64,000 nt of DNA, from contig CM065650.1 of NCBI GenBank assembly GCA_033220425.1, forward strand, positions 372,001 to 436,000. Reading direction: 5' to 3'. The stretch is from Lepraria neglecta (taxonomy: Eukaryota > Ascomycota > Lecanoromycetes > Lecanorales > Stereocaulaceae). Shown here one piece after another: positions 1 to 11,604 of the stretch (positions within the stretch are counted from its first letter, which is position 1; the number at the start of each line of letters is the position of its first letter). The position numbers and the translations under genes were made by a program. Under the pieces are notes generated by a model. It was not told the origin of the DNA. It worked only from the letters and a program-made list of their open reading frames with translations, and made no database searches.

Positions 1-1432
1 TCCTCAATCCGGCAAAAGCTAAGATCGATGTGATGGAACGGCGGTCTTCTGAACACACTCCTTCAAAGGTCCTTGCTAGAGATTCTTGATGATGATGGAG
101 AAGGAAGAAGTTGCTAGGTCTCCATCAAGCACATCAATATATAGGGTTGCATTGTGATCCCTCCGCAAGTGTCGCTCTTCGTTTGAGTCTATGCCGAAGC
201 TATCAGATGGCTGGGATGCCAATAATTGAATAAGCCAGTCATGTTGCCAACATGAGCAACCGCAGAAAAACAGCGTGACTCAGATCACCCTGGTAAAGCT
301 GTGGAAAAGGACGAATCAAGGAGAACTTCAAAGTCATAGAGCGTGTCGCCCGTAGACATCAGAGTTTGGCGAGCTTCCGGGATATGCATTGGCTTAAGAG
401 AGGGTTCCGAGAGGCAAACCTGGTACTGAAGCCAGAATTCTAGTCATCTAGAGCACAGCCCTGGTCATCTGAAAGACATTCATCACCGAAGAGCCTTTCA
501 ACGAGACGTTGGACGGAGAAGAATTCGTGTTACATTATCCACCATGTTCGTCAGGCCCAAGGCGCTGCTAATGTACGCATATCAACGCTTGTCGCTGATT
601 TGAAAGCAAAAGCGAAGCTAGTGACTCAGATGTGGAGTGGCGATTGGCTGCGTGTTTGCTATTTGAGGATTTTCCGATCATCCTCGTGATCTTAGATACC
701 ACAACCCAACGCCAACAAGTCAGGCACTGGCCAGAGGTTCATCAAATAAGCCTTTTTTTGTGAAAGCTAGCTAGGCTTGTGTCTTAGCTTGCATGAATGT
801 GTGACAACGAACGTAGAACAGGACACTTTTCAACAGATGCTATGTCAATTTGCCGCTTTCAGCATATCCGGGATCAAACCATCGTCAAGAGATTGAACCT
901 ATCATCAGACATATCATCAATTGGCAAGAGCACAGCCTTTGCAATCCGCAGCTCATGCCAGGTTGGAAAGCAAAGATGTGGGCCATGTGTGGCGGCTCGA
1001 TCGAGTTGTATTCAAGGAAACAAGCCAAAGAGGACGGCAAGAAAGGCAGTAGCTACGTCAAAATCCGCAGTACTTGGCTCATCATCTTAGGCCTACCAGT
1101 AGTACGGCATCATCTCTCCTGTCTGTGGTGCCCAAGTCGGCTTGCTTAAAGGAGCGGCCGCCCATGCTTTGGCTTGCGAAAGGAGCTGGGGATTGCCGAC
1201 AGAAAGTAAAGCAGCAAGCCCATCGGTCGTAGCCACAGGTGGAAGATATGAACGCCCGTGGGCTAGGTGTGCACGTCATTCCGTCTATCACAAGGGTAGC
1301 TCGGATGCTCATATCGCTATTGTAATCGCCAGCTAGCAAGTCTGAAGCTGCTGGGTCTGGGTCCCCAAGCCAATATCGCTAAGCCATGTAGTACCACACC
1401 CTCCCTCGGCCTTCCACTTCAGGCTTCTTTCT
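1..1432. other. no recognisable gene
   Basis: This stretch lies downstream of the eIF4E stop codon. Short open frames occur on both strands, but none shows a recognisable domain, a plausible intron-exon chain or an outstanding length. It probably holds the 3' UTR of eIF4E and intergenic DNA; the window edge may cut off a gene to the left. Confidence 0.5.
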
Positions 1433-2412
1433 CTAAACCGTGAACTTCGCCTTCGCCCTCGTGCTCCCGCTATGTGCACTCTCAGTGTGCCCACTGAACT
1501 CCACAACCTCCGCATCCTTCAGCTTCAGCACCTCCTTGAATTTCTGCCCCAGCCCCATCAGCACCTCCTTGCTCTTGTCCGCACTCCTTCCTTTGCCACC
1601 AGCGACATCTCCATCACCACTGCCAGGTATGACCTTCCCTGTAGTCTTGGTCCAAAGCCCTATACGGTAGAAGCCTTTGCGGACGTTCACCACCACACCC
1701 ATGACTTCGCCATCGTTGTCGTTCTCGAGAGTCTCGCCAATGGCAGCCAGCATGACGTGGAGCCAGAGCTCATCGATTGGGGCGCTTCGCTTGTCCTTGA
1801 ACTGGTAGCTCCATTTTCCTATATCAAGTTACTATTGTACAGGACGCTAAGAGGAAGGCACCGACATACCACCATGCTTGTTCTGAGGATCCTCCCACTC
1901 TGGCCTTACGCCTTTCTTGAACAAATGATAATCGGACTTCAGCGCGAGCTCTGATGTTGGAGTGATGTTGTTCTGCGAGAGTAGCGATGGTCAGTGCTGG
2001 TGACCACTGAGGTGAGCTGGTAGACCTACGTAGACGCCCCAGAATTCCTCTACAGAGTCGAAGGTGACCACTTCCTTCAACAAATCATTCCAGTTGTCGC
2101 CCTGCAGTTTGAAGTCAGCTTGCTTGTTCTAGGCGTGCCACCAAATCTTGGGGAGCGCACCTTCCCACTAGGGGGCTTGGTGAACCACAGCGTCCACTCA
2201 TTCATCAGAGGATGCTTGACATTGAAATTCTGTTGGTCGTGAAAGACGGTAACAAGCTCATCCTCAAACTTGGTAGAGCCGTTGGTTGCTTTGATTTCGT
2301 CTTCTGACATGTTAGGCTTGGTGTTCTCTTCGGCAGGTGAGATTGGGATGGTGTCAAGAGGCACAGGTGAGCTAGGCTTGACGGCGGTAGAAGCGGTGTC
2401 GACAGTGGCCAT
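1433..2412 (-). CDS. eIF4E: translation initiation factor eIF4E (mRNA cap-binding)
   Basis: Cap-binding subunit of the cytoplasmic eIF4F complex, which binds the m7G cap and recruits eIF4G. Four exons (2412-2161, 2101-2030, 1972-1870, 1818-1433) give 270 residues, slightly longer than yeast eIF4E because of an acidic, low-complexity N-terminus (about 60 residues) and a C-terminal tail. Visible family landmarks are HPLMNEWTLWF, VEEFWGVYNNI, FKKGVRPEWEDPQN, DELWLHVMLAAIGE and RIGLWTKT, which carry the tryptophans that sandwich the cap and contact eIF4G. All three introns have consensus splice sites and keep the frame. The start is the ATG at 2412; the TTG just before it is not needed. The gene is divergent from the hypothetical gene at 3049, sharing a promoter region of about 640 bp. 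The family assignment is secure. Confidence 0.95.
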
Positions 2413-3048
2413 CAAGAGGAGGAAGTGGAGGAGGAGGAGGAAGAAAAATGGAAGGACGAGGAAGAAGGCCTGAAAGTGAGGTGATCAGTGAGGCTGCCCA
2501 CGCTTCGACGCCGCCTTGGAGTTCTCGTCGTTCCGCTGAAGGCTCCCGTCAGATTTCAATAGCTTGCCAGAGGCTGAAACGAGAGGTCTGGGTCGGTAAT
2601 GAGAGGCGGGAGGTAATCGCAAACAAAGAAATCTGGAAGGCTCGAGACCTGGGCGGTCTTCGTTCAGATCTCGGCCCGACATTGCCAGGAGCTCCGTGCC
2701 TAACCAGATCTGGATCTATGTTACCGGCGAGCCGGCATAGATCAAGGAGCATCACAGCCTGAAGTACGAGCCGTCTTTTGGTAGCAATAGCAGCAGAGTC
2801 GGAAAAACTCGAGCTGACTATGATACTGCTGTGGAGAGATACACAATGCCTACTTGCATCCAGGCGGCTGCCAAAGCCTCAATCTCAGAAGTTTTATGGG
2901 TAGCTGCGTGGTAAGAGGACGTATGACAGGGCGCCTTAAAGTTGTATGACATCTTGCCACAGTCAGGTCAAATGCATAGAACGCTACTCGGCATGGGGAT
3001 TTCATCCACCTTCTTCCCCTTCAATCTGCCTGCATACATGTCTATATA
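2413..3048. promoter_or_regulatory. shared divergent promoter region, eIF4E and the gene at 3049
   Basis: About 636 bp lie between two divergent start codons. Immediately before the eIF4E ATG is a purine-rich GGA/GAA tract on the plus strand (about 2412-2465), so the eIF4E leader is pyrimidine-rich. A TATA-like 'ctatataat' lies a few bases before the ATG at 3049. No other element is recognised. Confidence 0.4.
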
Positions 3049-4080
3049 ATGGAAAGCAACGCTCGTGATCGAATCATCCCTGATGTTCAATTGGATGGGA
3101 TCAAAGGCCATTCACCTACACCGGATCCCGAGACCCAGCCGCTAGATCCCCAGCGCGAAATAGCAAAATCCTTCGAGGCGTACAAGGAGACGTACAATGA
3201 GATCGAAAAGCTCGTCCGCAGGATGAACAGTTTGAAGATATACTTCTGTGATGAGTATGAAATCTACAGCGGTTCCAATGGGTTCTTGTTCGACTGGCTG
3301 GAGTGGGACAAATTGTCGTTGGCTCTGCACTCAGCGGAGCTGGAGGTCAAAAGGATGGATATCCTGCAGTGCGTCGTTGCGTTTGCCGGTCCTAGACAAC
3401 CTTGACGAGCATCCAACTAACAATTGTCTCCTTTTCATTGCAGCTGGGTGGCAGTACGAGAACGCAATCCCTTGCCCGCTGAGCTTATTGAAACCATTCA
3501 AAGGATGGTCCTCGACTGGAAACACACCGTGCACCTGACTCCTTTTGAGAGGGTTGAAGACAAACACGGCCTTAAGACACTGATAGCAACCAGCGGGCTT
3601 GCCAAGGAGGTGGCCGAGCATGACGCAATGTCAGAGCAATTCGGGCCCTGTTTATTCTTTGTACCTGTTATGGAAGTCTCTGAGAGCCTACCAGTGGACT
3701 ATTCGCAGGCCATGCACTATGTATCGGCCCCGAACAGCGAGGATGAGCGCTATCAAAGCAAAAGTTTAAGACAGCCCTCACTTGAAATCGAAGAAGAGAG
3801 AGAGTCGAGTCCAGATCCTCTAGTAGACATCAATGTGGAAAGTTCAGTGAGCAACAAGGTGGAAAGCCTTAACAGTGATAAGGAAGGGCCAATGCACAGC
3901 TTCAAAGGAACACTCTCCGAGCGCGGACCAGAAACTCCCGACTCCTCAACAGGAGAGCCAAACCTGGATCCTGTCTCCGAAGATGGCATAACGAGTCCTA
4001 TTAGCAAATCTGCATTCCCGCAAAAGCCGCAACGGTCCGACAATGGATCCGATGGCTCTATACGGCAAGTGAAGAGATGA
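3049..4080 (+). CDS. hypothetical protein
   Basis: Two exons (3049-3380 and 3444-4080) joined by a 63-bp intron with donor GTTTGC, branch CTAAC and acceptor TTGCAG give about 322 residues. I do not recognise a domain. The N-terminal half (to about residue 190) is ordered-looking and mixed in composition, with a helical, charged stretch around residues 40-65. The C-terminal third is acidic and rich in Ser, Pro and Glu (for example EIEEERESSPDPL), so it is likely disordered. There is no signal peptide or membrane segment. A single frame-preserving intron and sustained coding bias support a real gene. It could be a lineage-restricted protein of ascomycetes. Confidence 0.65.
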
Positions 4081-4241
4081 CGAATAAAGAGTATCAGTTG
4101 GAAGAGAGTCAGCTTTTCTTCAGAAGAATAATGGGCATTTCATTTCATGCTCCACCAAGGTAATGCAGGAAACAATGCATGCACGCTCGCCAAATGCGGC
4201 ACTCGCAGCTCTAGGTAGAACACGCAAGGGTATCGTCTAGT

Positions 4242-5078
4242 CTAAGCATCAGGTATCCGGACCTTTGCCCCTTTATCATCCCCCTTCGTGCCCCCTTGGC
4301 TATTCACATAGCTCAAGTAACAATTCCACCCTGAACACTTATTAGCATCATCCCGCTCCCCAACACACCCAAACAAGGTATCCACTCACCCAACGACACC
4401 ACATTAACCACCAAGACCCTATGTTCCAACGGCACAAACTTGAAATTAACAGCCTGCACCGGCGGCCAAACCATCCAGTTCTTCTTTAGCGCCTCTAGAT
4501 AGGTGCTCTTTAGCTTCTCTTTCGGGTCACTCCCTTCCATGATAGCCATACTGCTCAGGAAGCAGAACATATTTGTAGAGGCGAAGACGGTTTGGTCTGT
4601 AAGGACGCGGGCGGCGATGGTGAGATTGGGGCGGTTGGGGAAGTTGATCCTGCGGGCGAGGAAGGCGAACCAGGTTGTTGCTGCTGGGCCGAAGATGCCT
4701 AGTCGTTCGCAAGAGTAATCAGCTAGCTGCATAACAGGACGGAAGGAGAGGAAGGGGGATGAATGCGTACAGCCTCCATATAAAGCCATCCTCCCAGTCC
4801 TAGCAAAGTTGTGTTTATCGGCTCCGACTTTCTCAACGGCCTGCTGTGCCATGACATCTCCGGTTGCGAAAAGGACCTGGCACGTAGGGTATCAGAGCTT
4901 GGAGAAGCCGAAACATCAATAGCACTAAGCACTGACAGCGGTGGTAATGCTCTGGGTCAGCAAAGGCCGCTGCGCGAGCCTCATCTGGTACCTGTACACA
5001 GGGAATTAGCGAGTGCTTGGTGAGAGCCATTGAGAGCTAGCCATTGGGCTGCAGGGCGTACCATCGTAGCAAAGACAT
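4242..5078 (-). CDS. SYM1: Sym1/Mpv17/PMP22-family membrane protein
   Basis: Mpv17/PMP22 proteins are four-helix membrane proteins; yeast Sym1 sits in the mitochondrial inner membrane and supports metabolite transport under stress. Five exons (5078-5062, 4991-4937, 4876-4771, 4698-4390, 4330-4242) give 191 residues, close to the usual length. Landmarks in order are MSLLRWYQMRLAQRPLLTQS, FATGDVMAQQ, DKHNFARTGRMALYGG, FGPAATTWF, the conserved KKNWMVWPPVQAVNFKFVP, and the terminal WNCYLSYVNSQ. The first exon is only 17 bp; it is accepted because it supplies the W of the WYQ motif at a proper GT-AG junction and because all phases agree. The last exon begins with the WNCYLSY motif, after an intron that starts GTGAGTGG. 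The organelle is inferred from the family. Confidence 0.93.
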
Positions 5079-5749
5079 CCTGAATGCAATGTAGGATATG
5101 TACAGGAATAAGAATAACGCTATCTATCCATGGGAATGTGTACGGGGAAGTCAAAGCAGGTTGGGATGAGCTCGCAGCCATGGATCTAAAGCTCGATAAA
5201 GCGCTCCTGACAGCGCACCAATTGGCTGGCGCCGCTACTACAGATTAAGGGTCCACAAGGGTCCAGGCTTTTGATATTCGAGGCAATTGATTCCGAAGGT
5301 ATTAAAGAAAAGTCTCATAGCCTAGACGGCATTAATCCTCACCAGAAACCTGGCCATCTAGTGCATCCGGAAATCAGGCCTTTTTTTTATCAGTGCTGCT
5401 GTTGTCCAGATGTCAAGCGGTTTCGCGTCTCGACTGCCATACTCTATGAGCCATTTGCAAGAAATCAAGCTCCACTCTTCAAAGCTATCAATTGACCATT
5501 CTATTACAAACTCTTTATCCTACAAAGTATGCTGTAGGGTAGCACGAACAAATTCCCCGCAGCTTTTAGAAGTAGAAGCGGACAAAGGAGAATCGACGGT
5601 CGACGGTGTTGCTCCAACGCCATAGCTTCTGGCTGCCATCAAACCAGGGAATAACAAGGCACGAAGGCCAATGGGTAGTAAACAATAAGGAAAGGAGCCA
5701 GTATGCCATGTAGAGTACTTGTAGAAAATCGCGACCTCGGGTGAGCGAA

Positions 5750-7130
5750 TCATTTTTTGGTAACTTCCACCACGATCACGACGATAGCGACGATGATGAT
5801 AATGATGAGGACTAGCAAGTGTTAGCTGCCGGTCCTTACACAAACTCAGAGGTCCGTTATAGACTTACTAACGATGCCCAAGCAGATCCACTTCTTTCTC
5901 CGGGCAGATCTTGCCTTGTCGACGGCCTGGTCGAGCTGCTGGTTTCCTTTATCCAGGTGTACAACGGTATCCTCGGCTTTGTTGTCGATGTGCTCTATCG
6001 CGGGCTCTTGCTGAACGACGGCAGCTTCCATGTCTTGGAACAATTGTGCGAGCTCAATCATTTGTCGCTCGATCTTTTGGATGGCCTCGTGTCGGCCTTG
6101 CACAGCGCGCGCTGCAGACTGGGATTGCCCTCGTCGATTTTGTGAGAGGAGCTGAGAAAGAGTCAATACTGCTCATAAAGCAAGAGTGGGATACGTACAG
6201 CTTGGCTAAAGACCTGTTGGTTCGAGGTGTCTTGAATAGCCTCCTGGACCTCTTGTTCAGTCGCATCTGGCCTGACGATACGGTATTGTCTTTCCAACTG
6301 CGCTGCCAGCTTATGCCGGAAGTCCCGATCGACTTGCTGATATTCATTGATAGCAGCCTTCAGCTTGCGGTCGACCAGGCCGACTTGCGGCTTGTTTCTT
6401 GGATCCCCAGACTCTGGCTGTTGCTTGATAGCCTTGATCCGAGCAGCGAAACTCCTGTAAAGGGTCATGGTGTCTGAGCTTAGGGAGTCAAGTTCCCGAT
6501 TTGTTTGTGTACCCTGGCTCGCGTCTGGATCATCGATGGCGCGGTTCTGGAGGAAGCGTAGACGCTCAAGATTCCGTTGGATTGAGTCAATGCCCTTATC
6601 GACATCGCGGCATTCGTTCAGTATGGCATTGGGATCTCGGCCCGCGGCTTGGCCGTTCATAGGTGTCATCTCAACATCGTTGCCTCCCACTGGGATATGT
6701 TATTCACCACCCAAAAAGCATAGAGCCGATAACCTTACCATAACCGCCAGCACCAGCTGATTGACCATATCGGTTGTCGTAGCCCCCTTGTTGCTGTCGC
6801 CCTCCGTACGAAGGTTGCGGGGCAGCGGGTTTTTGCTCGTAGGGGTTGCTCGCCTGTTGGGCATATGGGTTGCCGGCGGCTTGGTCGTATCGGCCGCCTT
6901 GCTGCTCATATCCTCCTCCTCCTTGTTGCTCATAAGGATTGGTTTGGCCATAGCCACCACCTCCTCCACTGCTGTAGCCGCCGTATTGCTGTGTTGGACA
7001 AACAAGTCAGCGTCTAATCCTTCCTTTAGAGCAAAGGCTGTTCTGGAGCAACTGCAGCAGTATGACAGCATGCTCAGGCTTGCCCGAGCAATCCGTTGTC
7101 CAAAGGAACTTGGTCATCACTTACAGCCAT
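5750..7130 (-). CDS. SSO1: Sso1/syntaxin-type plasma-membrane t-SNARE
   Basis: Qa-SNARE that pairs with a Sec9-type partner and an exocytic v-SNARE for vesicle fusion at the plasma membrane. Five exons start with ATG-GCT at 7130-7125, then 6988-6739, 6689-6199, 6151 to about 5868, and a last exon ending in TGA at 5750. The N-terminus (about residues 3-85) is a low-complexity Gly/Tyr/Gln-rich segment typical of filamentous-fungal Sso proteins. Next comes the three-helix Habc region (RDVDKGIDSIQRNLERLRFL onward). The SNARE helix includes IQKIERQMIELAQLFQDM and AVVQQEPAIEHIDNKAEDT, with the central layer-0 glutamine. The C-terminus is a single membrane anchor rich in Ile and Val followed by EVTKK. 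The anchor exon is joined by a strong GTAAGT donor and CTAG acceptor. Confidence 0.93.
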
Positions 7131-7882
7131 TATAACAATTAGCTTGGCCTAGAACCCCTAATCAAATAAATACCCGGTCGAGCAGCGACAGCGCAATTCG
7201 CGGGTGGGATGGAAGGCCCGTCAATTGAGAAGAAGAAGAAGAAGAAGTAGTAGAAGATGAAGAAGAGAAGCAGTGCGAATGGATGCCTGATGATGTTATT
7301 GAAGAGAAATGTTGTCTTTGCTGAGTGTGAGGGCTGGCGCGGCGAAGTTTCGGATTATGTAATCGGGCTAGTGCCTTCAAGCGCCGGCCGAGCCTCGAGC
7401 CAATTTCTCCGAAGCCGCCACTCAGGTTCTTCCTCTCTCATGCTGTCGAGTGATAGGGATCTGTGATAGCTATAGTGATGGGTGTAACTTCAATGGCACC
7501 GCTGCCTGCATTTTCCCGCATAGCCCACTCTCTTTGAGCTTTTGATCCACAAGACAAGTCGAAAATAGTCCATCTCACAGCGTCAATTGCGTCTGCCTGC
7601 TCAGCCCAGCGCCTCTCTATTCTTAGGAAACTCCGCATCCTCGAAAGTTATCCGCAGTCCTATTGCCATAAGTGGAGGTTCAAATCCATAGCCCGCAATA
7701 CTTCACATTCACACACAATGTACCGATATTGCTGCCTTGAAAGCCAATCACGTGTCGTTTCTTGAATGCCTCAAGCCAAAACTCCTTCGCTCCGCGGAAT
7801 AGCGCTTTTCGCTGTTCTATATCATGGCTGCCTGGCAATTGAATTTGCCATTGAATTTCAAGGTCCAGTATCATCCCTAGCA
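7131..7882. repeat. intergenic stretch with GAA-type microsatellite
   Basis: No gene is recognised between the syntaxin start codon and the small secreted protein. A simple repeat of mostly GAA units with GTA and GAT variants occupies about 7225-7270. The rest is unique sequence. Confidence 0.6.
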
Positions 7883-8474
7883 TCACAAGACTATGGTGTT
7901 TCTATGCTTGAAAGTCAAGTTCCCCTTCCCAAGCAACCTCACACTCCCCTCAACCATCAACTCAAACCGCAAACACCTCTCCATATCAAAACTCAGAACA
8001 AAGTACTGAATCCCACTCTGCACATCATTCCACTCACCCCAGGTCATCTGCCATGCCGGGCTCAAGTAAAGATGAATACCAGAGGCAGAGGCATAGTCAC
8101 GTTCACTCAATCCCATTGGCTCGTTCGGCTCATGCATTCTGATATTGCCTCGGATGTGGCTGAAAATCTGCATGGCTCCGATTCCTGGGAGGAAGTCGCC
8201 GTAGTGGGAGAATTTGGTGATTATCGGCGAGCCTGGCCAGCTGAAATAGCTTGGGTCGTGCACTGCGCTATTGTCTCTACGTAAGCTGTTTCTTCATTCT
8301 TCTTGGTAAGAGTCAGTATTACTTTGGCTTGGTCAAGTTTGTCGCTGCGAATGATGTCACGTTCAGGCCAGACGCGTTGTTGCTATAGAACGCCATCGAA
8401 GGTGAAGCTTGGGGCGGAGCTGCAAAAGCGAATGTACAGAAATACAGCAAAGCAAGTGCTTCAGAAGCCTTCAT
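7883..8474 (-). CDS. small secreted protein, fungal hypothetical family
   Basis: Starts at the ATG at 8474 with an evident signal peptide (MKASEALALLYFCTFAFAAP, cleavage probably after the Ala residues near position 20). Exon 1 ends at 8323. The short intron begins GTAATA and ends either at AACAG (37 nt) or at CGTAG (46 nt); both keep the frame. Exon 2 runs to 7883. The mature part has few cysteines and carries a block (LTYL-type segment then TWGEWNDV, YFVLSFDM, LGKGNLTF) that I associate with a widespread family of uncharacterised secreted proteins in Pezizomycotina. Function unknown. A decayed relative lies just upstream on the same strand, suggesting a tandem pair. Confidence 0.6.
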
Positions 8475-8659
8475 CACTGGGAAGTAATAAGTCAATTGGA
8501 GCGCCGGATCCATCGCTGCGAACGGAGTGTTACCTAGCATACAGTCGAGTGATAAGAAACAAAAGAGCGGATGAATTCATCTTGGTCGCTTGTTCGCCTC
8601 GAGCATCGCATACAGCACTCAGCCTATTCAATCAAGCCACTCGCCCTCCTCCATCAACA

Positions 8660-9170
8660 TTAACCTAAAGCTGTCCCAAAGTCCCAATCCCCACCAACCC
8701 CTTCACCGATCAAAAACACCAAAACTCAACCCAACATACTCATACCTAGTCAAAAACATCGTAAGAGCAACCTACACGCGGCCCCACGTATAATAAGGCA
8801 TCTCCACCCCTGGATGTAACACCAGCCTCACATCATCATACGGATATAGTTGTGACTTTCCGATTTTCTCACTGGGCGCGTGTTCAGTGCAGTCGAAGGC
8901 GGCTTGATTGAGAACTTTGGACACGTGGATCTCGGAAAGGCGGAGGCGATAGGTGTGGAATCCGATTATTCCCGATCGATAATGTTCGTAGTAAGGGTCT
9001 ATGAGAAGTATATCGTGTCTGGAAAAGTCGTGTTGCGTAGGCGGTTTAGGTTATTGGAGAGCAACGGGCTTGTTGACTATCAATATGGGCTTCAGAGTGG
9101 AGAGTGGGGCGGTTATGGCGAGGGTGTAGAGCTGCAGCTGGACGACCACAAGACAAAAAGCTCCGAACAG
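8660..9170 (-). pseudogene. decayed tandem relative of the small secreted protein
   Basis: From the ATG at 9170 the minus strand encodes a signal-peptide-like start (MRILFGAFCLVVVQLQLYTL). The same reading frame continues through RSGIIGFHTYRLRLSEIHV, YPYDDVRLVLHPGVEMPY, TWGRV and FLTRYEYVGLSF, matching the secreted family next door. Two in-frame stops (near 9041 and 8780) interrupt it, and the conserved GLVGIGTLGQL ending lies in another frame. The first stop might fall inside a short intron ending TTTTCCAG, but I could not find a donor with the right phase, so decay is the simpler reading. Both stops can be derived from a glutamine codon by C to T. Confidence 0.5.
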
Positions 9171-9545
9171 TATTCGCATGACGATCGTAGGTTCTAAGTG
9201 ATAGCCGGGGGGGTATGGCATTTAACGTGGTTTTTGTTTTGCTTAGCTGTCCGCCTGTCGCATCTGTTTCACGTGTAAGCCAAGGGTCAGTACTGACAAG
9301 CAAAATGTCTTAGGCAATATGCCATAATATGACTCAATGAAACTGTGAATTGGGCCGAAGGGAACCAGCAACTGCGTTCTATCGACAAATTCTTCTGTTC
9401 CCGATAAAGAGTGTTGCCAGTCACCACCCCAACAGGTTAGGTATCTATCCTATCGCATAAGTCAGATCGTAAAGACATTTCCGATCATTCCTTCGGCCAT
9501 TGGCCTTTTGGCGAGAAGCTGGTCCTGCAGGTCATCCAGATTTTA

Positions 9546-11206
9546 TCATTCCTGCACCATAGCCGTAGTCGCCTCCTGGCCTTCAGTGCCCCAACGTGTC
9601 TTTTCATCACCGGCTGCCCATTGCTTCTCGACGTAGCCCAAAGTCTCCTTGACCTTGTTGACTGTTTCCGAGTCGCCAGTATTCTTGCCCACATTGTCAC
9701 TGATCTTGATCGCAGGTCGGCCGGATGCAGAGGAAAGCTTGATGACGATGTTGAGAGGGACGGATTTCTTGCCATTGGAGACATGTGTAAAATCATCTGC
9801 AGTTATTAGCGGGTGTAGATAGATGGGCACTGCTGGACTTACTAGTCAAGAAGGTGCCAATTCCAAATGTTGGCAAGAAGCCTGCCTCTTCCGCAGCTTT
9901 CATGTACTCAATACAGAGCTCGATGTTGAGTGAGTCCGAGAACACAATGGTCTTCTTCTCCTTGATACCTTGGCTATCGTAGAAGTCGCGCATCAATTTG
10001 ACAAATTCCAAAGGATTCCCAGAGTCTTGACGAACACCTGTGAAGGTTTGGGCGTAGGAGCGTGGTTTCTTGTCGTTCGTCGCGCCATGAGGCAAGGGCT
10101 TGTTAACAGATGATTTAGAATCGACAACGCCATCTGTTTCTGAAAGCGCTGGACGTGGTGCTGATGGTAGTTGCGTAGAAGCAGTGTTGATCTCTGCTTC
10201 GGCCTGGGTTGGCATGGACTTCTTAAAAGCCTTCAGGAAGGTTGGCGTGCCAAATGTGTCCGTCAACGCTATCCCAAGCACACCTTCGCCAAAACAGCCG
10301 ATCCAATATCTCAGAGCGGTTTCGTTCGCGTGTTCGTATTCGTTCGTGATCGAGGCAATGCCCATGAACCATTCGTGGGCGACAGTACCGACGGGTGGGA
10401 TACCGTACTTCATGGCGAAGTGAACATTACTCGTTCCAGTGAGCTTGCCCTTCCACCCACGCTCTTTTGCGTCTCCCGCCGATTTGGTCAGCCCCTGCAT
10501 CACCAAGTCATGAGTACGGTAGTCTCTCCGCCGCCGTGTGCCAAATTCCGAGAACAGGCACCCATGCTCCAGCAGCTTGATGCCTTTATTATATGCCTTC
10601 TCGTCTTGCCCATCATGAGTCCAGTCTTTATCGCAGAATTTGAAGTAGGCTTCGCTAGTGAGTGCTAGTAAAGGGATCTCATAGAGTATCGTGTGCAGCC
10701 ACAAGCCTCCGACGTCGAGGTGTAGGTCACCAACATCATCTACACTTCCAGTATCCTTGACTGGTATCCATGAGACTTTAACCTCCTCTGAAGGCTGCAA
10801 GCGGAATGAGCTGAGGAAGCGTAGATATGTGTCGTTGAAGTAGGTGCAGGTATTCTTGAGGTATAGAAGCTCCTCTAAAGACACTTGGAGGCTTCCAAGC
10901 TCTGTTGATCACCGTCAGCGTAGCTTCCAATATTTTTTTATATGGTATCCACGTACTGCTAATCTGGTTCTCAATCCAATGGTATGCAGCCCTGGTCAAA
11001 CGCATATCCGGTGTCCTATTGGTGAAGGCATAGGTGACCTCTGGTTTCTTTTAGTGCATGCACAATTTGAGACGATTGTGAGAGTACTCACGAACGTTGG
11101 GAAGGTATTTGAGGACAGCGCATTGCATAGTGAGCTTGTAAAGATCTGTATCCAAGAGGGAGAAGATTCCCTCTGGCAGCGCCGCCAGGTCCACTTGAGG
11201 AGCCAT
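9546..11206 (-). CDS. NPT1: nicotinate phosphoribosyltransferase
   Basis: Catalyses nicotinate + PRPP (+ ATP) to nicotinate mononucleotide, the salvage entry into NAD. Four exons (11206-11092, 11040-10957, 10901-9843, 9796-9546) give 502 residues, slightly longer than the yeast enzyme. Landmarks are [13 protein letters not shown] at the N-terminus, [30 protein letters not shown], the [20 protein letters not shown] block with HEWFMG, the PRPP/phosphate region [15 protein letters not shown], and FGIGTFLTN before the last exon. A fungal insertion rich in Ser and Pro lies between about residues 280 and 330. The ATG at 11206 is preferred because fungal homologues start close to the SLLDTDLYK motif; an in-frame ATG at 11287 would add 27 residues. 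All introns are consensus GT-AG. Confidence 0.95.
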
Positions 11207-11604
11207 GCTCTGTGCTTGCAGCAATGGCTTGAGGGTCCGATATTGTATTTGAGGGGAAGTATGTAGAGGGATGACTATGCTAGACATTTTCAAGGCGGAA
11301 ATAAGGCTCCAGCGGGGAGCCTTGCGCTAAGATAGGATAGCAATCAGGCCAATTCACATGCATTATCAGCAACAAAAGCGACTAAGTACTCTTTTTCCTA
11401 CTCATGCACTTTGGGGGATTATGTTGAGTCAAATGGACTTATTTGGAAGGGTAGATGCCATTTGATTCAATCATTTACCAGATATCACGCCAGGACAACT
11501 ATTAATACAGGCGATCCTTTCAATTGTCATATTGGTACAGCCCTCCTTCTTGCTACCTGAGGTAGCTTGATGTTCATTCGAAGCCTCCAGAAAGCCTACT
11601 ACAA
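11207..11604. other. no gene; NPT1 leader and 3' flank of methyltransferase gene
   Basis: Just under 400 bp between the NPT1 start and the end of the methyltransferase reading. An A/T-rich tract with ordinary composition; nothing else is recognised. Confidence 0.4.

Noticed and set aside
7660-7700. GGTTCAAATCC resembling a tRNA B box
   Set aside because: The T-stem does not pair over five bases and no A box or cloverleaf fits upstream.
11206-11293. Upstream ATG at 11287 (or TTG at 11293) as the NPT1 start
   Set aside because: It adds 27 residues with no family similarity; homologues start near the SLLDTDLYK motif, so 11206 is preferred.
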